Shown here: one piece after another, positions 10,601-22,551 of the stretch | How positions within the stretch are numbered: the first letter of the stretch is position 1 | Layout: every line of letters starts with the position of its first letter | Assembly: GCA_009746045.1 (NCBI GenBank) | Contig: RPFO01000002.1 | Span: forward strand, 765,244 to 826,686 | From: Mesostigma viride | Lineage: Eukaryota > Streptophyta > Mesostigmatophyceae > Mesostigmatales > Mesostigmataceae | Direction: 5' to 3' | Length of the DNA: 61,443 nucleotides | The notes under the pieces: model-generated | Databases searched by the model: none | What the model was told of the DNA's origin: nothing | What the model saw: only the letters and a program-made list of their open reading frames with translations | Made by a program: the position numbers and the translations under genes

Positions 10601-13600
10601 TGTGATGACCTATGCATGTGATGACATATGCAAGTGATGACATACGCATGTGATGACATATGCATGTGGTGTAGATGACATATGTATGACTAGTATGTGT
10701 ACGTGAATATGGCAGCAGGATTGGTGGCTGATGGGGTCCGATTGCGGCTGCGATATATCGTCGAGGCTGTGATATACGGTTATCGTTTGGTATAATTAAA
10801 TCGTAGCACTAATATCCACTCAGGTAGGGAGGCTGTTAGCCCTATCACCGACCGGCTTTGAGCCCTGCCGCCGGCCGGCTAACGTGGTTCGTCCATCTTT
10901 TACAGCTCCCTTTGGCTGCAGTGTTGGGCAGCATTCCTCGTCGTGCGGCCCAAGTCACCTGACGCGCTCGTAGTGCTCTCATTTTTTATTTCCTTTCCCT
11001 GTTCCCTTGACCTCTTCCCCTTTGTTTTCGTCAGAGATGCTGGCGGCTCGGCTCAAGGGGACAGACTTCAGCCGCGTGGATGTGGCGCGGGTGAGTGTGC
11101 GCATGTGGCAGCATGTCATCCGTGGCATCTGGCAGCATGTCATGCATCCACTCCTTCGGGTGGGTCCACTCCTTTGGGTGGGCCAGGTCCATATTATTCT
11201 CGGTGTTCCACACCCTTCCAGTATCGCCCTACGCAAGCCAGTTCTTCATATGTGGCAAGCTCTTCGGAAGCAACTTCCTCAGAAGCCGTTTCTTTGGAAG
11301 CAAGTTCTCCAGTAGCAAGTCCTTTGGAGCCGATTTCTTCGGAAGCAAGTCTTTGCAATCAAGTTCTTCGGTAGCAAGTCCTTTATAGTAGTACTAGTAT
11401 GTGGCTATCTCTGTTGTCCTATCTGGTATCCACTCATGGTGGTAAACCCAGCAAAATACATCGCTCGAAGCATGCAGCTTTGCTTCCTACCGATTCCGTA
11501 CATGGAATCGGTGTCGGTGCTGCAAGGCATCCGTGCCTTGTGATTTTGGTTTCTAGCTGTATTGGCAGCAAAGGAGGTAATTTAGCGAGTTAATTAGTGG
11601 CTACGCGCTTCCCACTCCCTGGTAGGATGGCCCACTGGCTATTTGTTCCTCCGCGCCATATCTCTACTCGACGGGGATGATTCCATGTCACTTCCCACTG
11701 GGTAGGAACTGGTGCTACCCCATGCTTGCATTTGTGTGGGTTTCCTCAACTTGACCATATGCAGCTCACATGCAGCCCACGTACAGCTCGCACACAACTT
11801 ATTATCCCCATATATGAGTTTCTATGCCGCTGGCTGCGCATAAACAACAAACTGTGCAGCGGCACAGTCCATTAGCCTTTTACTTACCTTTATTCCTTAG
11901 CATTTTACTTGTCCCTGGATGGCTGCACCTCCTTCCCCCACCCAGCACGCCGATGTGCCCCCAGCGTTAGATAGAAAGCCAACTGCATGTCACCACATTA
12001 GCAAATAGGGACCCTCTGTGCAGCTTTAGATAGACAGCCGATTGCATGTCGCCAGCATAACTAAATAGGGATACTCTATGCACCGGCCCCCAGATACATT
12101 CCTCTGCCCCCCTGCGTGTCGCCAGCATTACTTATAAAGCACATGGTGCTTTCGGACCGCGATCAATTTACGATGCCCGTGCGCATTCTGTTTCTTTGGC
12201 CCTGCCCCTCTGCCCGGCTGACCCCCCGACACCCTGACACCCTGACACCCCTTGTGCGCAGCTGTACGAGCTGTTCGAGGAGTACGGCATGTCCCTGCCC
12301 TGGGAGCTGCTGGGGGGCAGCGCGTTCACGCGCGACGCGCTGTACCGATTCGCGGTGGAGCAAGCGCTGGACGCGCTGGAGGCATCCTCGCGGTAATACA
12401 TCTCTTATTACTTGTTACATAATAGCTCAAAGCCTATAACCGCCCACATCTCCTCTATACTGTTTTGTTGCGCCAATTCTTATCCTGTAGTGCAAGTCTC
12501 ATCTTTTGAAGCAAGGCCTTTCTGCAGTAACTTCTAGCTCTATATTGTCTCACTGTACAGTGTTTTTGAAGTTACAACATCTGACCACATCTGCCTCTTA
12601 CCTTACGGCTTATGTATCCATAGTTATGTACTCGTAGTATATAGTTTACCCTATCATTTCGCTGTTTCGTGTCTGCATCAATTGGCATTACTCCCTGATC
12701 ATCGAACTTGGAGATGTGTGTGTTGGTTTGATTACCAACGCTCATACTGCTTATGCCCCCTATCCCCACACATTTCTCTCAGAATCAGAACACTACTACT
12801 AGTAGTAGTACTACTAGTATCTAGCTATCTATGTATAGAATACTACTATTATATATTACTATATGTAGTAGTGGACTTCTACTACTCGTATCTAGTTATC
12901 TATGTATAGAAGAATACTACTATTATCTATTACTATTTATAGAATACTAGTACTAGCATCTAGTTATCTACCCTAGCCATATTATGGCATTCTCCAGATT
13001 TCTGGCCTGCGCTTGTTGTCTCGTTGCTGTTATGGCATCTTCTTATCCCCTTTCTTGCACATGGAACGTTTCCTCTCTTCCTTGGCCCCCGTGTTGGCTT
13101 CCTCTTAAATGGCGCCGTGCATATCCTCCCCCCCCCCTTCATTACCCCTGTCCTCAAACCCCCCCATTTCCATCCCCCCCATCTTATCCCCACCCCACCT
13201 TAACCGCACCCTCATCGCCCCTCATCACCCCCCTCATTCACCCCCCTCATTCCCAGTTCTCATGGCCCCTATCCCCGTTACCCCAACTGTCATCGGTCCC
13301 GCCCTAATAGACCACCCTAATTAACCCGATCCTCATGAACCACAATTCATAGACCACCCTAATTAACCCGATCCTCATGAACCACAATTCATAGACCACC
13401 CTAATTAACCCGATCCTCATGAACCACAATTCATAGACCACCCTAATTAACCCGATCCTCATGAACCACAATTCATAGACCACCCTAATTAACCCGATCC
13501 TCATGAACCACAATTCCGTCACCCACATGGTCATCGTCGCCATGCTCACCCCACCACCCCTCGTCATTCCCGCCCATCGTCACTGTCTTGGCTCGGATCC

Positions 13601-16279
13601 GACCACCCCCAGGCTGGCGCTCCCCCAGGGCACCACGGACGACGCGGTGCGCTTCGTGACTGTCTTCTCCCGCGGCCTCAGCCTCCCCGAGGACCGTGCC
13701 GCCGTGATGGTGGTGTCCCTCGTCGCCAAGCGGCTGCGCGACGTGCTGCTGCAGGGGGCGGTGAGGTTATGATTGCTAACGTGGTGACATTTGATGGCGT
13801 GAATAGCTTGGCAGGTGGCTGCGCGACGTGCTGCTGCAGGGGGCGGTGAGGTTATGATTGCTAACGTGGTGACATTTGATGGCGTGAATAGCTTGGCAGG
13901 TGGCTGCGCGACGTGCTGCTGCAGGGGGCGGTGAGGTTATGATTGCTAACGTGGTGACATTTGATGGCGTGAATAGCTTGGCAGGTGGCTGCGTGACGTG
14001 CTGCTGCAGGGGGCGGTGAGGTTATGATTGCTAACGTGGTGACATTTGATGGCGTGAATAGCTTGGCAGGTGGCTGCGCGACGTGCTGCTGCAGGGGGCG
14101 GTGAGGTTATGATTGCTAACGTGGTGACATTTGATGGCGTGAATAGCTTGGCAGGTGGCTGCGCGACGTGCTGCTGCAGGGGGCGGTGAGGTTATGATTG
14201 CTAACGTGGTGACATTTGATGGCGTGAATAGCTTGGCAGGTGGCTGCGCGACGTGCTGCTGCAGGGCATACGCAGATGCATCGCGCCAGTTGAGGCAGAT
14301 AAATGAGCATTGGTGACGTCTTTTCGTACCAATATCATAGCTGAATATCTAAATGGCTACATATCAGAGTTAAATAACATTCGTGACATCTTATCGTACC
14401 AATAGCATAGCTGAATATCTGAATGGCTACATATCAGAGTTACATAACATTCGTGACATCTTATCGTACCAATACGTACACCACAGGCACGATGTAGACT
14501 AGACCACAGGCACCAGCGCAGGTCCATCGTGCAGTGCAGCCGACTCTGGATATCGCCTCACAAGATCAGATACTTGTAGACGTGTGCTTTATGACCTTAG
14601 TGAGAAAACTAATCATTCTCTATAGCAATTTTGGGCAGCTGGCCTTTGTGTGTCGTGGCATGTGCTAATTGGCAATGTTAACCATGTTCTCAAACCACGC
14701 TCACACCCTGTTCTGGCTACTGGTAATTCGTCACATGCAGGGCTCTGACCCATATTGGCAACGGTCACCCTTGCTTGCGTTGGGAACTTAATCCACCATC
14801 CCCTTGACATAAATGATCGTCCCTTTGCGTGAACCGCAGCACGCGCGGGCATGTTGCTCAAAGCATTTCAGAGCAAAGCACTCATGCCCCTGACCTGTGA
14901 CTTGTGCCACAGGGGTCGCCGCGGCCCCACCGTGGTCATTGGACCCGCACTGGCTGCCGTCACCCTTACCTTTGAATTAAATTAACACGTTTAGTTGCAC
15001 AAGTACACGGGGTAACTAGCATGTGTTCGTTACCACGGATTGATTACCACGCGTGAGCATGTGTTAATTAACGTGCGCACGGAGGACAGGTTACAATAAA
15101 TAAAATAATAAGAATAATAATAATTAATAATAATTAAACAGCACTATCTCCCCCTGCCCCTGATCCTTGTGTATACGCAGCCTTGTGCATGGTTGTACAC
15201 GCATGGTCGCACACGCATGGTCACACACGCATGGTCGCACACACATGGTCGCAACGCATGGTCGCACACGCATGGTCGCACACGCATGGTCGCACACGCA
15301 TGGTCGCAACGCATGGTTGCACAAGCATGGTCGTGGCTAAGTGCGAACCATCCCAACCACGCAGGCGTTGCTGCGTCCGCGCATGTGGACCTGACGTGTG
15401 CCACAAGTGCTGCCCCTTGCCCCTGTACACTGTGCTTGTGAACCATCACGGCCATGACATCCGCGCAGGCGTCGCTCCGCAGCAAGGAGGACCAAGACGC
15501 GCTAGAGTCGCTGCGCGCGGTGGCCAACGTGCTGCTCACGTTCCCGCCCGAGGAGGATTCGGTGCGTGCTGTCTATGAATAGCTTGCTCGCCTTTTCTCT
15601 AGGGGAGGCTTTGGTATGTCCTGTGTATCGGTACCAGCATAACCTCCTCGCATTCCCCGCCTGAGCAGGATTCACCACATGCTGCCTATAAATAGCAGCA
15701 TAGCCTGCTCCACCTTCTCATCAAACGAACCCTCCTTTCGATTGGGTCTTCTACTGGGTGCTTATTCTCGCTTGGGTGCTATTATATTGTGCTATTATGT
15801 GGCCTGCGCTGATTGCCTCTTTGATATATTGGGTGCTATTTGTTCGCAGTAGGCCCTGGAAACAGGCGAGGATGCATGGACATTGCGCCTGCTATTTCTC
15901 GCTGAACATTTCCTGCTCTCTACATTCAGCTGCAACCTTTGATTGCTGTGTTTGTTTTACCGCACCCCACAAGTTTGTTTCACCGCACCCCACAAGGACA
16001 CGCAGAGCTGGACATGGTTCTCACCTGTTCACTTCCTCCTCACTGCTGCTCCCTCGCTACTAAGTGAGACAACTATTCTGCCACTCCGTGGCTATTCTCG
16101 CTCGCCATTCTTGGGCATGGCACCGATGACAGGCGGAGCTGGACATGGTGGCCGCGGGCGTGCGGTCGCGGCTGAGCGAGGCGGAGCGCGTGGCGCTGCT
16201 GGACCTCTTCAAACGCGCGGTAGGGGCCAGCAAGGACCCCCGTGTCGACGTGCTGCGCACGGCACTTGGGCTTAACTAA
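7649..16279 (+). CDS. predicted plastid-targeted membrane protein, seven exons
   Basis: Exons 7649-8643, 10029-10165, 11035-11090, 12262-12392, 13613-13760, 15469-15561 and 16133-16279 join with agreeing phases (2, 1, 0, 2, 0, 0) to a 568-residue protein ending in TAA. Each junction has AG before and GT after (GTGAGT, GTGGGT, GTGAGT, GTAATA, GTGAGG, GTGCGT). The N-terminus is transit-peptide-like. A hydrophobic stretch at about 114-132 ends in PASAS, possibly a second cleavage or anchor site. A clear membrane helix spans about 249-266 ([16 protein letters not shown]). The rest is a soluble helical domain with [15 protein letters not shown] and [16 protein letters not shown] blocks. Exons 2-7 are very rich in codons ending in G or C, unlike the surrounding DNA. 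I do not recognise the family. Confidence 0.8.
8644..10028 (+). other. intron 1 of the membrane-protein gene
   Basis: Starts GTGAGT. Bases about 8675-8700 repeat the end of exon 1 (GCTGAGCGAGAAAGTGG against GCTGAGCGAGAAGTGAG). It also holds duplicated AGGTGAGCTATGTG blocks near 9020 and 9060 and the CATC microsatellite. Confidence 0.7.
9273..9511 (+). repeat. (CATC)n microsatellite, about 60 copies
   Basis: An almost perfect tetranucleotide array flanked by CATT and CGTT variants. It lies inside intron 1. The long open frames across it (HPSI or MDGW repeats) are repeat artefacts. Confidence 0.97.
10166..11034 (+). other. intron 2 with two copies of the exon 2 edge
   Basis: The last bases of exon 2 with the splice junction (GGCGCAGCGGCTGGTCAAGG) recur at 10212-10240 and 10531-10557. 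Between and after them lie repeats of ATGACATATGCATGTG type (about 10560-10690). A stretch on the minus strand near 10270-10300 resembles a tRNA B box, but no cloverleaf could be folded by eye. Confidence 0.7.
11260..11390 (+). repeat. imperfect 18-bp repeat in intron 3
   Basis: Six or seven diverging units of the form TCTTTGGAAGCAAGTTC with variants. They lie in the intron after exon 11035-11090. Confidence 0.7.
11391..12261 (+). other. rest of intron 3
   Basis: No coding signal. Contains two related stretches near 11960-12010 and 12025-12070 built on TAGATAGA.AGCC and CATGTCGCC, an old local duplication. Confidence 0.5.
12393..13612 (+). other. intron 4
   Basis: Starts GTAATA, ends CCCCCAG. 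Holds AT-rich TAGTAGTACTACTAG-type sequence (12795-12960), a dispersed repeat core at about 12985-13022 and a 42-bp tandem repeat. Confidence 0.6.
13309..13517 (+). repeat. 42-bp tandem repeat, five copies
   Basis: Five near-identical units contain ACCACCCTAATTAACCCGAT followed by CCTCATGAACCACAATTC. They lie inside intron 4, shortly before the acceptor of exon 5. Confidence 0.95.
13732..14268 (+). repeat. 85-bp tandem repeat of an exon end plus its splice donor, seven copies
   Basis: The last 29 bases of exon 5 (GGCTGCGCGACGTGCTGCTG then CAGGGGGCG), the donor GTGAGG and 50 following intron bases form an 85-bp unit. The unit starts at 13732, 13817, 13902, 13987, 14072, 14157 and 14242. Copies 2-6 keep the complete donor; copy 7 is cut off after CTGCTGCAGG. 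The copies are almost identical, so the array is young or homogenised. Each retained donor could in principle be used, but no acceptor lies between copies. Confidence 0.95.
14320..14475 (+). repeat. 70-bp direct duplication in intron 5
   Basis: Two copies of a unit with GCTGAATATCTRAATGGCTA followed by CATATCAGAGTT and CATTCGTGACATCTTATCG. Confidence 0.85.
15185..15335 (+). repeat. 13-bp repeat (GCATGGTCGCACAC)
   Basis: About ten units of ACGCATGGTCGCAC type in intron 5, upstream of exon 15469-15561. Confidence 0.9.
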
Positions 16280-16929
16280 CCTTTTTTTCAGCCGGCTAGA
16301 AAATAGTAGCCATCTGGCGGGGGTCCCCTGTGACAATGTATATCCATTCTAGTGTCTAACTGGGCTGGACTATTTCTCGAATGGGTTGAACAACAAGGGG
16401 AAGAAGTCTCCTAACAGGTTGAATGAATCTTTTATTGGGTTGCACAAGTCTGTAAGAGGGTTAAACTGATCTCCCAATGAGGGAGGCCAATAATTTGTGT
16501 GAAATGAGATCATCCTTGTGATGCAATCAGGTTAACTTTTGGCACTATGCACATGGGCTCACAAAACACGAGAATCGGAGTGCTGAGTTTGCAGTGTTTG
16601 AACATGCATGCGCTAACAGCTTGCTGCCGGGGGACCAACTCAGGCTGCTCCCCTCCTCTAGGGGACATTAGAGGAGCTTCTGAGTCACTCATTCTGGCTC
16701 ATGCGCTCTTTCAGGACATGCGTCATCTTATACATACGTGATCGAGACATACATTCCTATTCATCATCCTGAACGACTCGAAAACGCGGAAAAGATAACG
16801 GCATGCTTGAGCTACCATGGTCCAGATTCTCCCGATTTCTGGCCTGCGCTGGTTGTCTCCTTGATACATGTCTAGGAAAAGTTGTGCACATTGATCCAGG
16901 CAGGTAGATCAAGATATGAACGGACGCAC
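16280..16929. other. intergenic, no gene seen
   Basis: No supported gene. Bases 16808-16865 hold the dispersed repeat core (GATTCTCCCGATTTCTGGCC, then TGCGCTGGTTGTCTCC). Confidence 0.5.
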
Positions 16930-17086
16930 GCACGAACGCACGGACGCATGCGAATGCACGCACAGATGGACGGACGGACGGACGGACGGACGGACGGACG
17001 GACGGACGGACGGACGGACGGACGGACGGACGGACACACGCACGCACGCACGCACGCACGCACGTACGCACGCACCCACGGACGGA

Positions 17087-17126
<40 letters not shown>

Positions 17127-17318
17127 CAGACGCACAGACGCACAGACGCACGGACGCACGCACAGACGCACGGACGCACGCACAGACGCACGGACGGACG
17201 GACGGACGGACGGACGGACGGACGGACGGACGGACGGACGGACGGACGGACGGACGGACGGACGGACGGACGGACGGACGGACGGACGGACGGACGGACG
17301 GATCGGACGGATCGGACG
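16930..17318 (+). repeat. GGAC / GCAC tetranucleotide microsatellite
   Basis: Blocks of (GGAC)n alternate with (GCAC)n and CAGACGCA variants. The long Arg/Thr/Asp or Arg/Pro/Ser/Val frames across it are repeat artefacts. Confidence 0.97.
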
Positions 17319-17479
17319 GACGGACGAAATTAATGAATCAATCAATTTCTGGCCTTGCTTTGCTTTGCATGCATCACCACAAAACATCAAATTTATTACA
17401 ATATGTGTGCTAGCTCTATACGGTGGAATAAGACAGACATGTCTACCAGATGGCAACACGGCCATCTGTATGCTAGGGT

Positions 17480-18434
17480 GAGCACACAATGTGAATTTGC
17501 AGGGCCAGCCCACAGCAGCTTGCCCCTGCTCAGCTGCTGCCAGCTCCAGAATCACTTCGGAGCGTGGCGTGGCCCAGTATATACAGCCAAATTCCGTGAC
17601 CATCGTGTCCAGAATGCCTGCCATCTGCAGGACCAGCATTCGCCTCTCCCCGCTGGCTGTGGTGCCGTGCATCGTCAGCATTATCGATGCACAGATGGAC
17701 TTCCCCCCCACGCTCTCCACGTAGTCCAGTATCCCCGGCAGCACCGCCTCCAGCATATTGCTCAGCAGGACCAGCACTGCCATGCCTGCTCAGCGCCACT
17801 CCCTAGCTTCGTGCGCGCCAGCCTGCCAGCAGTCGTCGCTGCTGCTGGGCTTGCAGCTGCTGGAGTCTTTGCCTGATCCAGCAGCTTCGACATGGCCGAT
17901 ATCAGGTCGCCAATATCTCCGCCAGTGCGGGCGTTGCCCGGCCGGGATGGAAGCCCTTCAGCTGGCGTTGCATAGCCCGTCTCGGTCCCCAGCAGCCGAC
18001 CTATGTTTCGGTCTAGGTCCGCCACATCCTGGTCGATCGCCCCAGAGGCGCCATCCTCCTCCCCACCGCACGCTCCACCATGCCCCGCCCCTTCGCTTCC
18101 ACCTGCCGAAGGGGGAACACGCCCAGTTCCTACCGCACCTGCTGACACTGGTGGATCCGGCTCTGCAATAGCCTTTCCCAGTTGCGCTGAGTAGCACATC
18201 GGCCAGGGCCTCCTCCCCATCCCAGTCGCTGACAAACCCCCTTTGCTCCAATGCGTCCATGACGTTCTCGGCACGCCCCTGGTTGTTGAGCTTCTGGATC
18301 CGCTCTAGCCAAACCCCCTCCCCTAGGATCTTCTGGACCGCAGTGGCGGCCTCCTTTGAGGTGCATCCCTCCTTGGCTGCTTGCTTGAGTTTCGCTATGA
18401 AATTCCGGTCTGGAGCTGTCACTGTTGAGGTCAT
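17480..18434 (-). pseudogene. frameshifted unrecognised coding region
   Basis: Three minus-strand frames follow one another in an order that suggests one original protein. The N-terminus begins MTSTVTAPDRNFIAKLKQAA at 18434. A middle part, rich in Gly/Ala and with a QDVADLDRNIGRLLGTETG block, follows after a frame change near 18190-18230. A C-terminal part, with EAVLPGILDYVESVGGKSIC and QMAGILDTMVTEFGC blocks, follows after another near 17790. No clean introns explain the changes, so I treat it as a pseudogene or a region with sequence errors. The start lies 177 bases from the divergent LINE ORF1. Family unknown. Confidence 0.45.
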
Positions 18435-18610
18435 GGTGGGTTATAATGCCACGAGATACATGCCTCCGAGCCACGAGATAGCCATGGCTGACGGCGGAGC
18501 TCATAACTTTCACGTTTGAGCACCGAATTTAGCCGTGAATATCACAATCGATGCGTCTTTCTACGACGCACATGCTGATATAATTTTCCGACGCTATTAC
18601 GCAATATACG

Positions 18611-19998
18611 ATGAGCAAACGTCTCTCGACGCAACGCAGCCTGGCGGCTGCGCTCGGCAATGCAAATACGCCTGCAGCTTCGGCTGCAGCTTCGCCCACC
18701 GGCCCAGATGGCAACGGTGACACTAGTAGTGCACTGGTGCTCGCCCAGCCAGCCGGGCTTGCCTCGCCATCTGCATCGCCTGAGCCTAAGCGCAGTCGCT
18801 CTGCTGAGCCGCCCTGGGAAGAGACCTCCTTCGACGTCAACAGCTCCGGCTTCTGGCAACGCAGCCCCGGTCGGTTCATGGAAGACGTGTTTCACGGCAA
18901 TCACGCCTCGCTTCTAGCCCTGTGCGTGTACCTCACGTCCCACAACCGCGGCCGCGGGCCTGGTAATGGCCAGCTTGTCGACCCCGCCGAGACTCTCCCC
19001 GTCCTTCCCCGCATGAGTCGCCCCAACCTCCAACGCTTCGCCCTCTGCTCCCTTGTTGGACGCTCCGAAGCCGAGATCTGGGCTCCCAAACCGCCCCCCT
19101 CCACCTTCCCCACCGAAGCCACCATCCGCACCCTCCTCAAGGAAGCTTTCGAGCAGCACGTGACCCCTCTTGCCGCAGATGTGGCGGCAATTGGTGGCAC
19201 GCTGGCTGCTGAGCTTCCCACCATCCCCACCGCCACCGCCACCCTCCTCGCCTCCACCCCCCCCCCCCTCCGCCTCCACCGACTCCATCACCGCCCAGCT
19301 CCGCGACATCGACCAGCGCCTCAAGGATAATGCAATCGCTATCGAGGTCTTGCAGAACACGGCAGGCCTCACCGCCCAGGCAGTGAAGGACATTGCCGCC
19401 AAGCCAGCCTCGGCTGGCCCGGCCGGCGATGCTCCTCCCATCACGACCTGGGCGGACATGCTTAAGCAACATACCACCTCCACCACCTCCGCCGTCGCAG
19501 CCCAGCTCCAGCGGCAGACGCTTGACCTCCGCGAGGAGGCCGAGCTCGCCAAGCGCAGCCTCAACGTCATTGTCAAGAATCTCAAGATGGAGGAAGGTGA
19601 GAATTCCGAGAAGCTTGCGCGTGCTTTTGAGAGAGAAATCCTTGATCGCATGGGCCTTACTGGTGAGATCGAGCTGGCCGCCTGGGCACCGCCTTCCCCG
19701 CGCGCGGGGTAAGGCCGGGCCGCCCCCGCTCCTTCTCACCTTTAAGACCCCGGCGGACAAGATTTCTTTTCTCAGACGCCGCAAGCGGCTCGAGAAGACT
19801 CTCTTCACCCTTGACGACGACTTGACCCTGGCACAGCAACAACGGCGACGGGAGCTATGGTCGACCTACCTCCAGCTCCGGCAGACCAAGGCGGGCCAGC
19901 CGGTGTACTGGAAGGGGGCGGCCATCTACGTCGGCCACAAGCCCTGGCAAGCGACCCCCTCGACCACCGCGGCCCCAGCAACTCCAGCCCCAGCCTAG
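18611..19998 (+). pseudogene. LINE ORF1 (L1-type nucleic-acid chaperone), frameshifted
   Basis: The plus strand encodes an ORF1-like protein in three successive frames. Bases 18611 to about 19258 give a Ser/Pro-rich start and a QRFALCSLVGRSEAEIWAPK block. The frame changes in a poly-C run near 19258. To about 19700 it encodes a probable coiled coil (AQLRDIDQRLKDNAIAIEVL) and an RNA-binding start (RSLNVIVKNLKMEEGENSEK). After a second change in a GCGC/GGGG stretch it encodes LLTFKTPADKISFLRRRKRL and a TLDDDLTLAQQQRRREL end, the classic second half of the L1 ORF1 RRM/C-terminal domain. The product would bind LINE RNA. ORF2 is missing downstream. The element is defective. Confidence 0.75.
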
Positions 19999-20445
19999 GG
20001 GAATACAGCAGTAGTGTAGAATAGTTAGACAGTGGCCTTGTACATGCCCGCCTACTACAGGCACTATACCAGCTGAGGCCTAGCCTTTTTAGTCATGTGT
20101 GCCTATGATGTGCCACACTCCAGACGATGCCTAGCCTTATTTAGTAATGTTGTGCCCATGCAGGGAGTCACTCTCTGCTGAGAAGCCATGCCATAGCTCT
20201 TGTATAGCCATGATGATCTTCCCCCTCACAGGCATGCTCCCCCCTTACCCGGGCATAGCGTGATAGACCATGAGGGTGCGGGTGCCCTGGTGCACCTAGA
20301 GCAAGTGTTGTTTACATTCCCACCCTTGCAGGAAGTAGCTTAGAATGTATTATAGGCTCATATGCCCCTTCTCAGGGCTATGTGCTACATATACTCCCAA
20401 CGGAGTTATGTTCCTAATTAATTAATTAATTAATTAATAATGCTT
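19999..20445 (+). mobile_element. LINE 3' untranslated end with ATTA tail
   Basis: Sequence after ORF1 ends in AATTAATTAATTAATTAATT. Related sequence in inverse orientation, each with the same tail type, occurs at about 25975-26340 and 48060-48370. Shared landmarks are CTATGTGCTACATAT, TCCCAACGGAG and CCTTCTCAGGGC. The ATTA repeat is the likely target-primed tail of this LINE family. Confidence 0.6.
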
Positions 20446-20940
20446 GATGTGTTATCTTGCGGTTTGTTTTTTGTGATGTGGTCACGTGAGGTTCTCAATC
20501 AAAAGAAACAACCTGCTTCCCTAGAATGGAAGCCCACCTTTTATAGCAACCACCTGTCCAGCCAACCCCTACCTGGGTGGCTGGGTTACAGGTGCCAGCA
20601 CAAAAAATATTTTTTCTAAAATTATTTTTTCTTTTTGTGCTATACGGCGTTGCATTCTCCGCTCAGCAGCTAGGTTAGTCATAGATAAAATGAGCATAGC
20701 TCACCAAATATGCGTGTGGCACAGCCTCGGACTGGTAATAATAATTAATTGACTATCGCGTGGACTGCGTCACGTGGGTACCACTAAAGAAACCTTTAAC
20801 CCCGATCGATACACAATTCGATCGGAAGGAGGGAGGGCACCCTAGCTTCTCTCACTGCCCCAAGCGGGCAGTGAGGCCACAGAGTGCTCTCTCTGCACCA
20901 TGACCAATGCGGGTGCAACTACGTGGGTGTGATACATTAG
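20446..20940. other. no gene seen
   Basis: No supported gene. Contains GTGGACTGCGTCACGTG at about 20760, similar to the LINE tail junction at 20950. Confidence 0.4.
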
Positions 20941-21404
20941 TAAATAGACACGTGACTGCGTCACGTGAGCATAAGTCCTCAGTGGGAGGGGAACATGGGA
21001 TGGAATGGATGGTATAAGCTATCTAGGTCCTTGTTACAGGGGTGTGGGTACCGCGGCCCGAATTGCTATGAATGCCATACTTGGTCACACGCGGAGCCCC
21101 CACAGGCTTGGGGGTGGTCTCCTTCATCACTACTTGCCATCTATCCTTGCGCACCATCTGCCTCCATATTACAGACAAACCAGGAGGCTGCCCGGGGGTG
21201 AGCCCGTCACGTCTAGATAGTGTAGCACATGTCCATGCCGAGTCTATCACGAAAAGTCCACGGGTGGCGGCCCTGCCGCGCGCGGCCGGGGGCCGGCACG
21301 CCAGGTGAGGACATATCGCCCAGGCTGGGCGGGCTTGGTGCCAGCTAGTCTATCTGATGTATCTACTTGATCTGTACGGGCCAGGTGCCCGGCTAGGCCC
21401 AGGC
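20941..21404 (-). mobile_element. LINE, 3' piece (C-terminal ORF2 and 3' end)
   Basis: Minus-strand continuation of the LINE interrupted at 21405-23996. Immediately after the insertion the frame reads GLAGHLARTDQVDTSDRLAG, then TKPAQPGRYVLTW, matching the plus-strand remnant at 3.8 kb. Frame breaks follow. The last 240 bases (20941-21178) are nearly identical to 27913-28145, where an ATTA tail follows. It is therefore the 3' end of the element. Confidence 0.7.
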
Positions 21405-22549
21405 TGTCGCGTTTGCGTGCCATTATATCCTAGCCTATCACTTGGAAGGCATATCCATAGCAATAGAGTACTCTTGTGTGTGATCCACTATATTCCCCCC
21501 CTAAATAACGTGGAAATGATAGGTGTGGTCCTTGACGGCACCACCACCTTCATGACAGGCAGCGCAGCCAGCCGATATTTATATTATGAAGATTGCAATA
21601 ATGCTTTATGATGAAAGCAATGCCCAAACCATTCATTCCATAACATTTGACAAATTACAATGAATGCCGAGTTGTGCTGCCGCAACTGTAAGAGTAACTA
21701 CATATCCTTGAGACCCATCGAAATCACCACAGACCGACCATGACGCCACTGTGGCGCAACAGTGTTTACTTACGTCATAATCTATATCAACTGTGTGACT
21801 CTGCGCTCATGTCCCAGTTACTGGCACACTGGCCAACGACGAACCGGCCCTTTCCCGGGACTGTTCCCGGGTCAGCAGAACGTTTCTCGTCCACAATGCC
21901 AACAACATCCCAACCGGATCAAACCATTGTCAATCTTATCAACCATCGTCATGGCAACGACATGCAACCACTCACGGGGGCTGCTCCGGGCTGTTCGAGA
22001 AGTTTAACCCCATGAAGACAACAAACTAGTTGTGAGGGAGAGAAACGAGCGAACAACGACCACCATGGCCGCTGCGCTGCTCCTAAATACCTCCAAAAAT
22101 CCCGGCATCCATGCGCTGTCGCATTTGCCAGCAAGCCGCCTGACGTGCAGTTAGACTGCCAGCAAAATGCAGAGCAAGTCTGTTCGACAACCACGTGCGA
22201 GCCAACACACCGCACACTACGATCTGCGTATCTAGCTTTGTCAGATGGACTGAACATCATTCCGTCTGGACAATACAAAAGATTCATAACTGCCAAATGT
22301 CACGCACCGGAATATTGCGCAAGCCACCAAGGCTTTGCGCCCCAAAGTCTTGCGCCTGAACCTAAGTCAGGTCACCTAAGACTGTCACTCTAGAAATTCA
22401 GGCCTTTCCGGCGCGGCGCTCCACACCGGCCCAAGGAACAAAGCCTGCGGCCTACTGAATCGGAACCAACCAAACGTCGGTAACGATTCCGATTACGGCA
22501 ACCGCGTAACTTCTTGAGTGCACGGACGTAAATGATCACGGACGTGACA
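21405..22549. mobile_element. 1145-bp TGTC...GACA element, first copy
   Basis: Begins TGTCGCGTTTGCG and ends CGGACGTGACA. The ends form an imperfect inverted repeat (TGTCRCGTYYGYG) and also fit the TG...CA rule of LTRs. No transposase, integrase or reverse transcriptase is encoded; the 91-residue frame starting MTPLWRNSVYLRHNLYQ is shared by both copies but looks incidental. Only two bases (GC) separate its right end from the second copy. It could be a solo LTR or a non-autonomous DNA element. Confidence 0.75.
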
Positions 22550-22551
22550 GC

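Noticed and set aside
16930-17318. Arg/Pro/Ser/Val- and Thr/Asp/Gly/Arg-rich proteins
   Set aside because: Pure GGAC/GCAC microsatellite translation.
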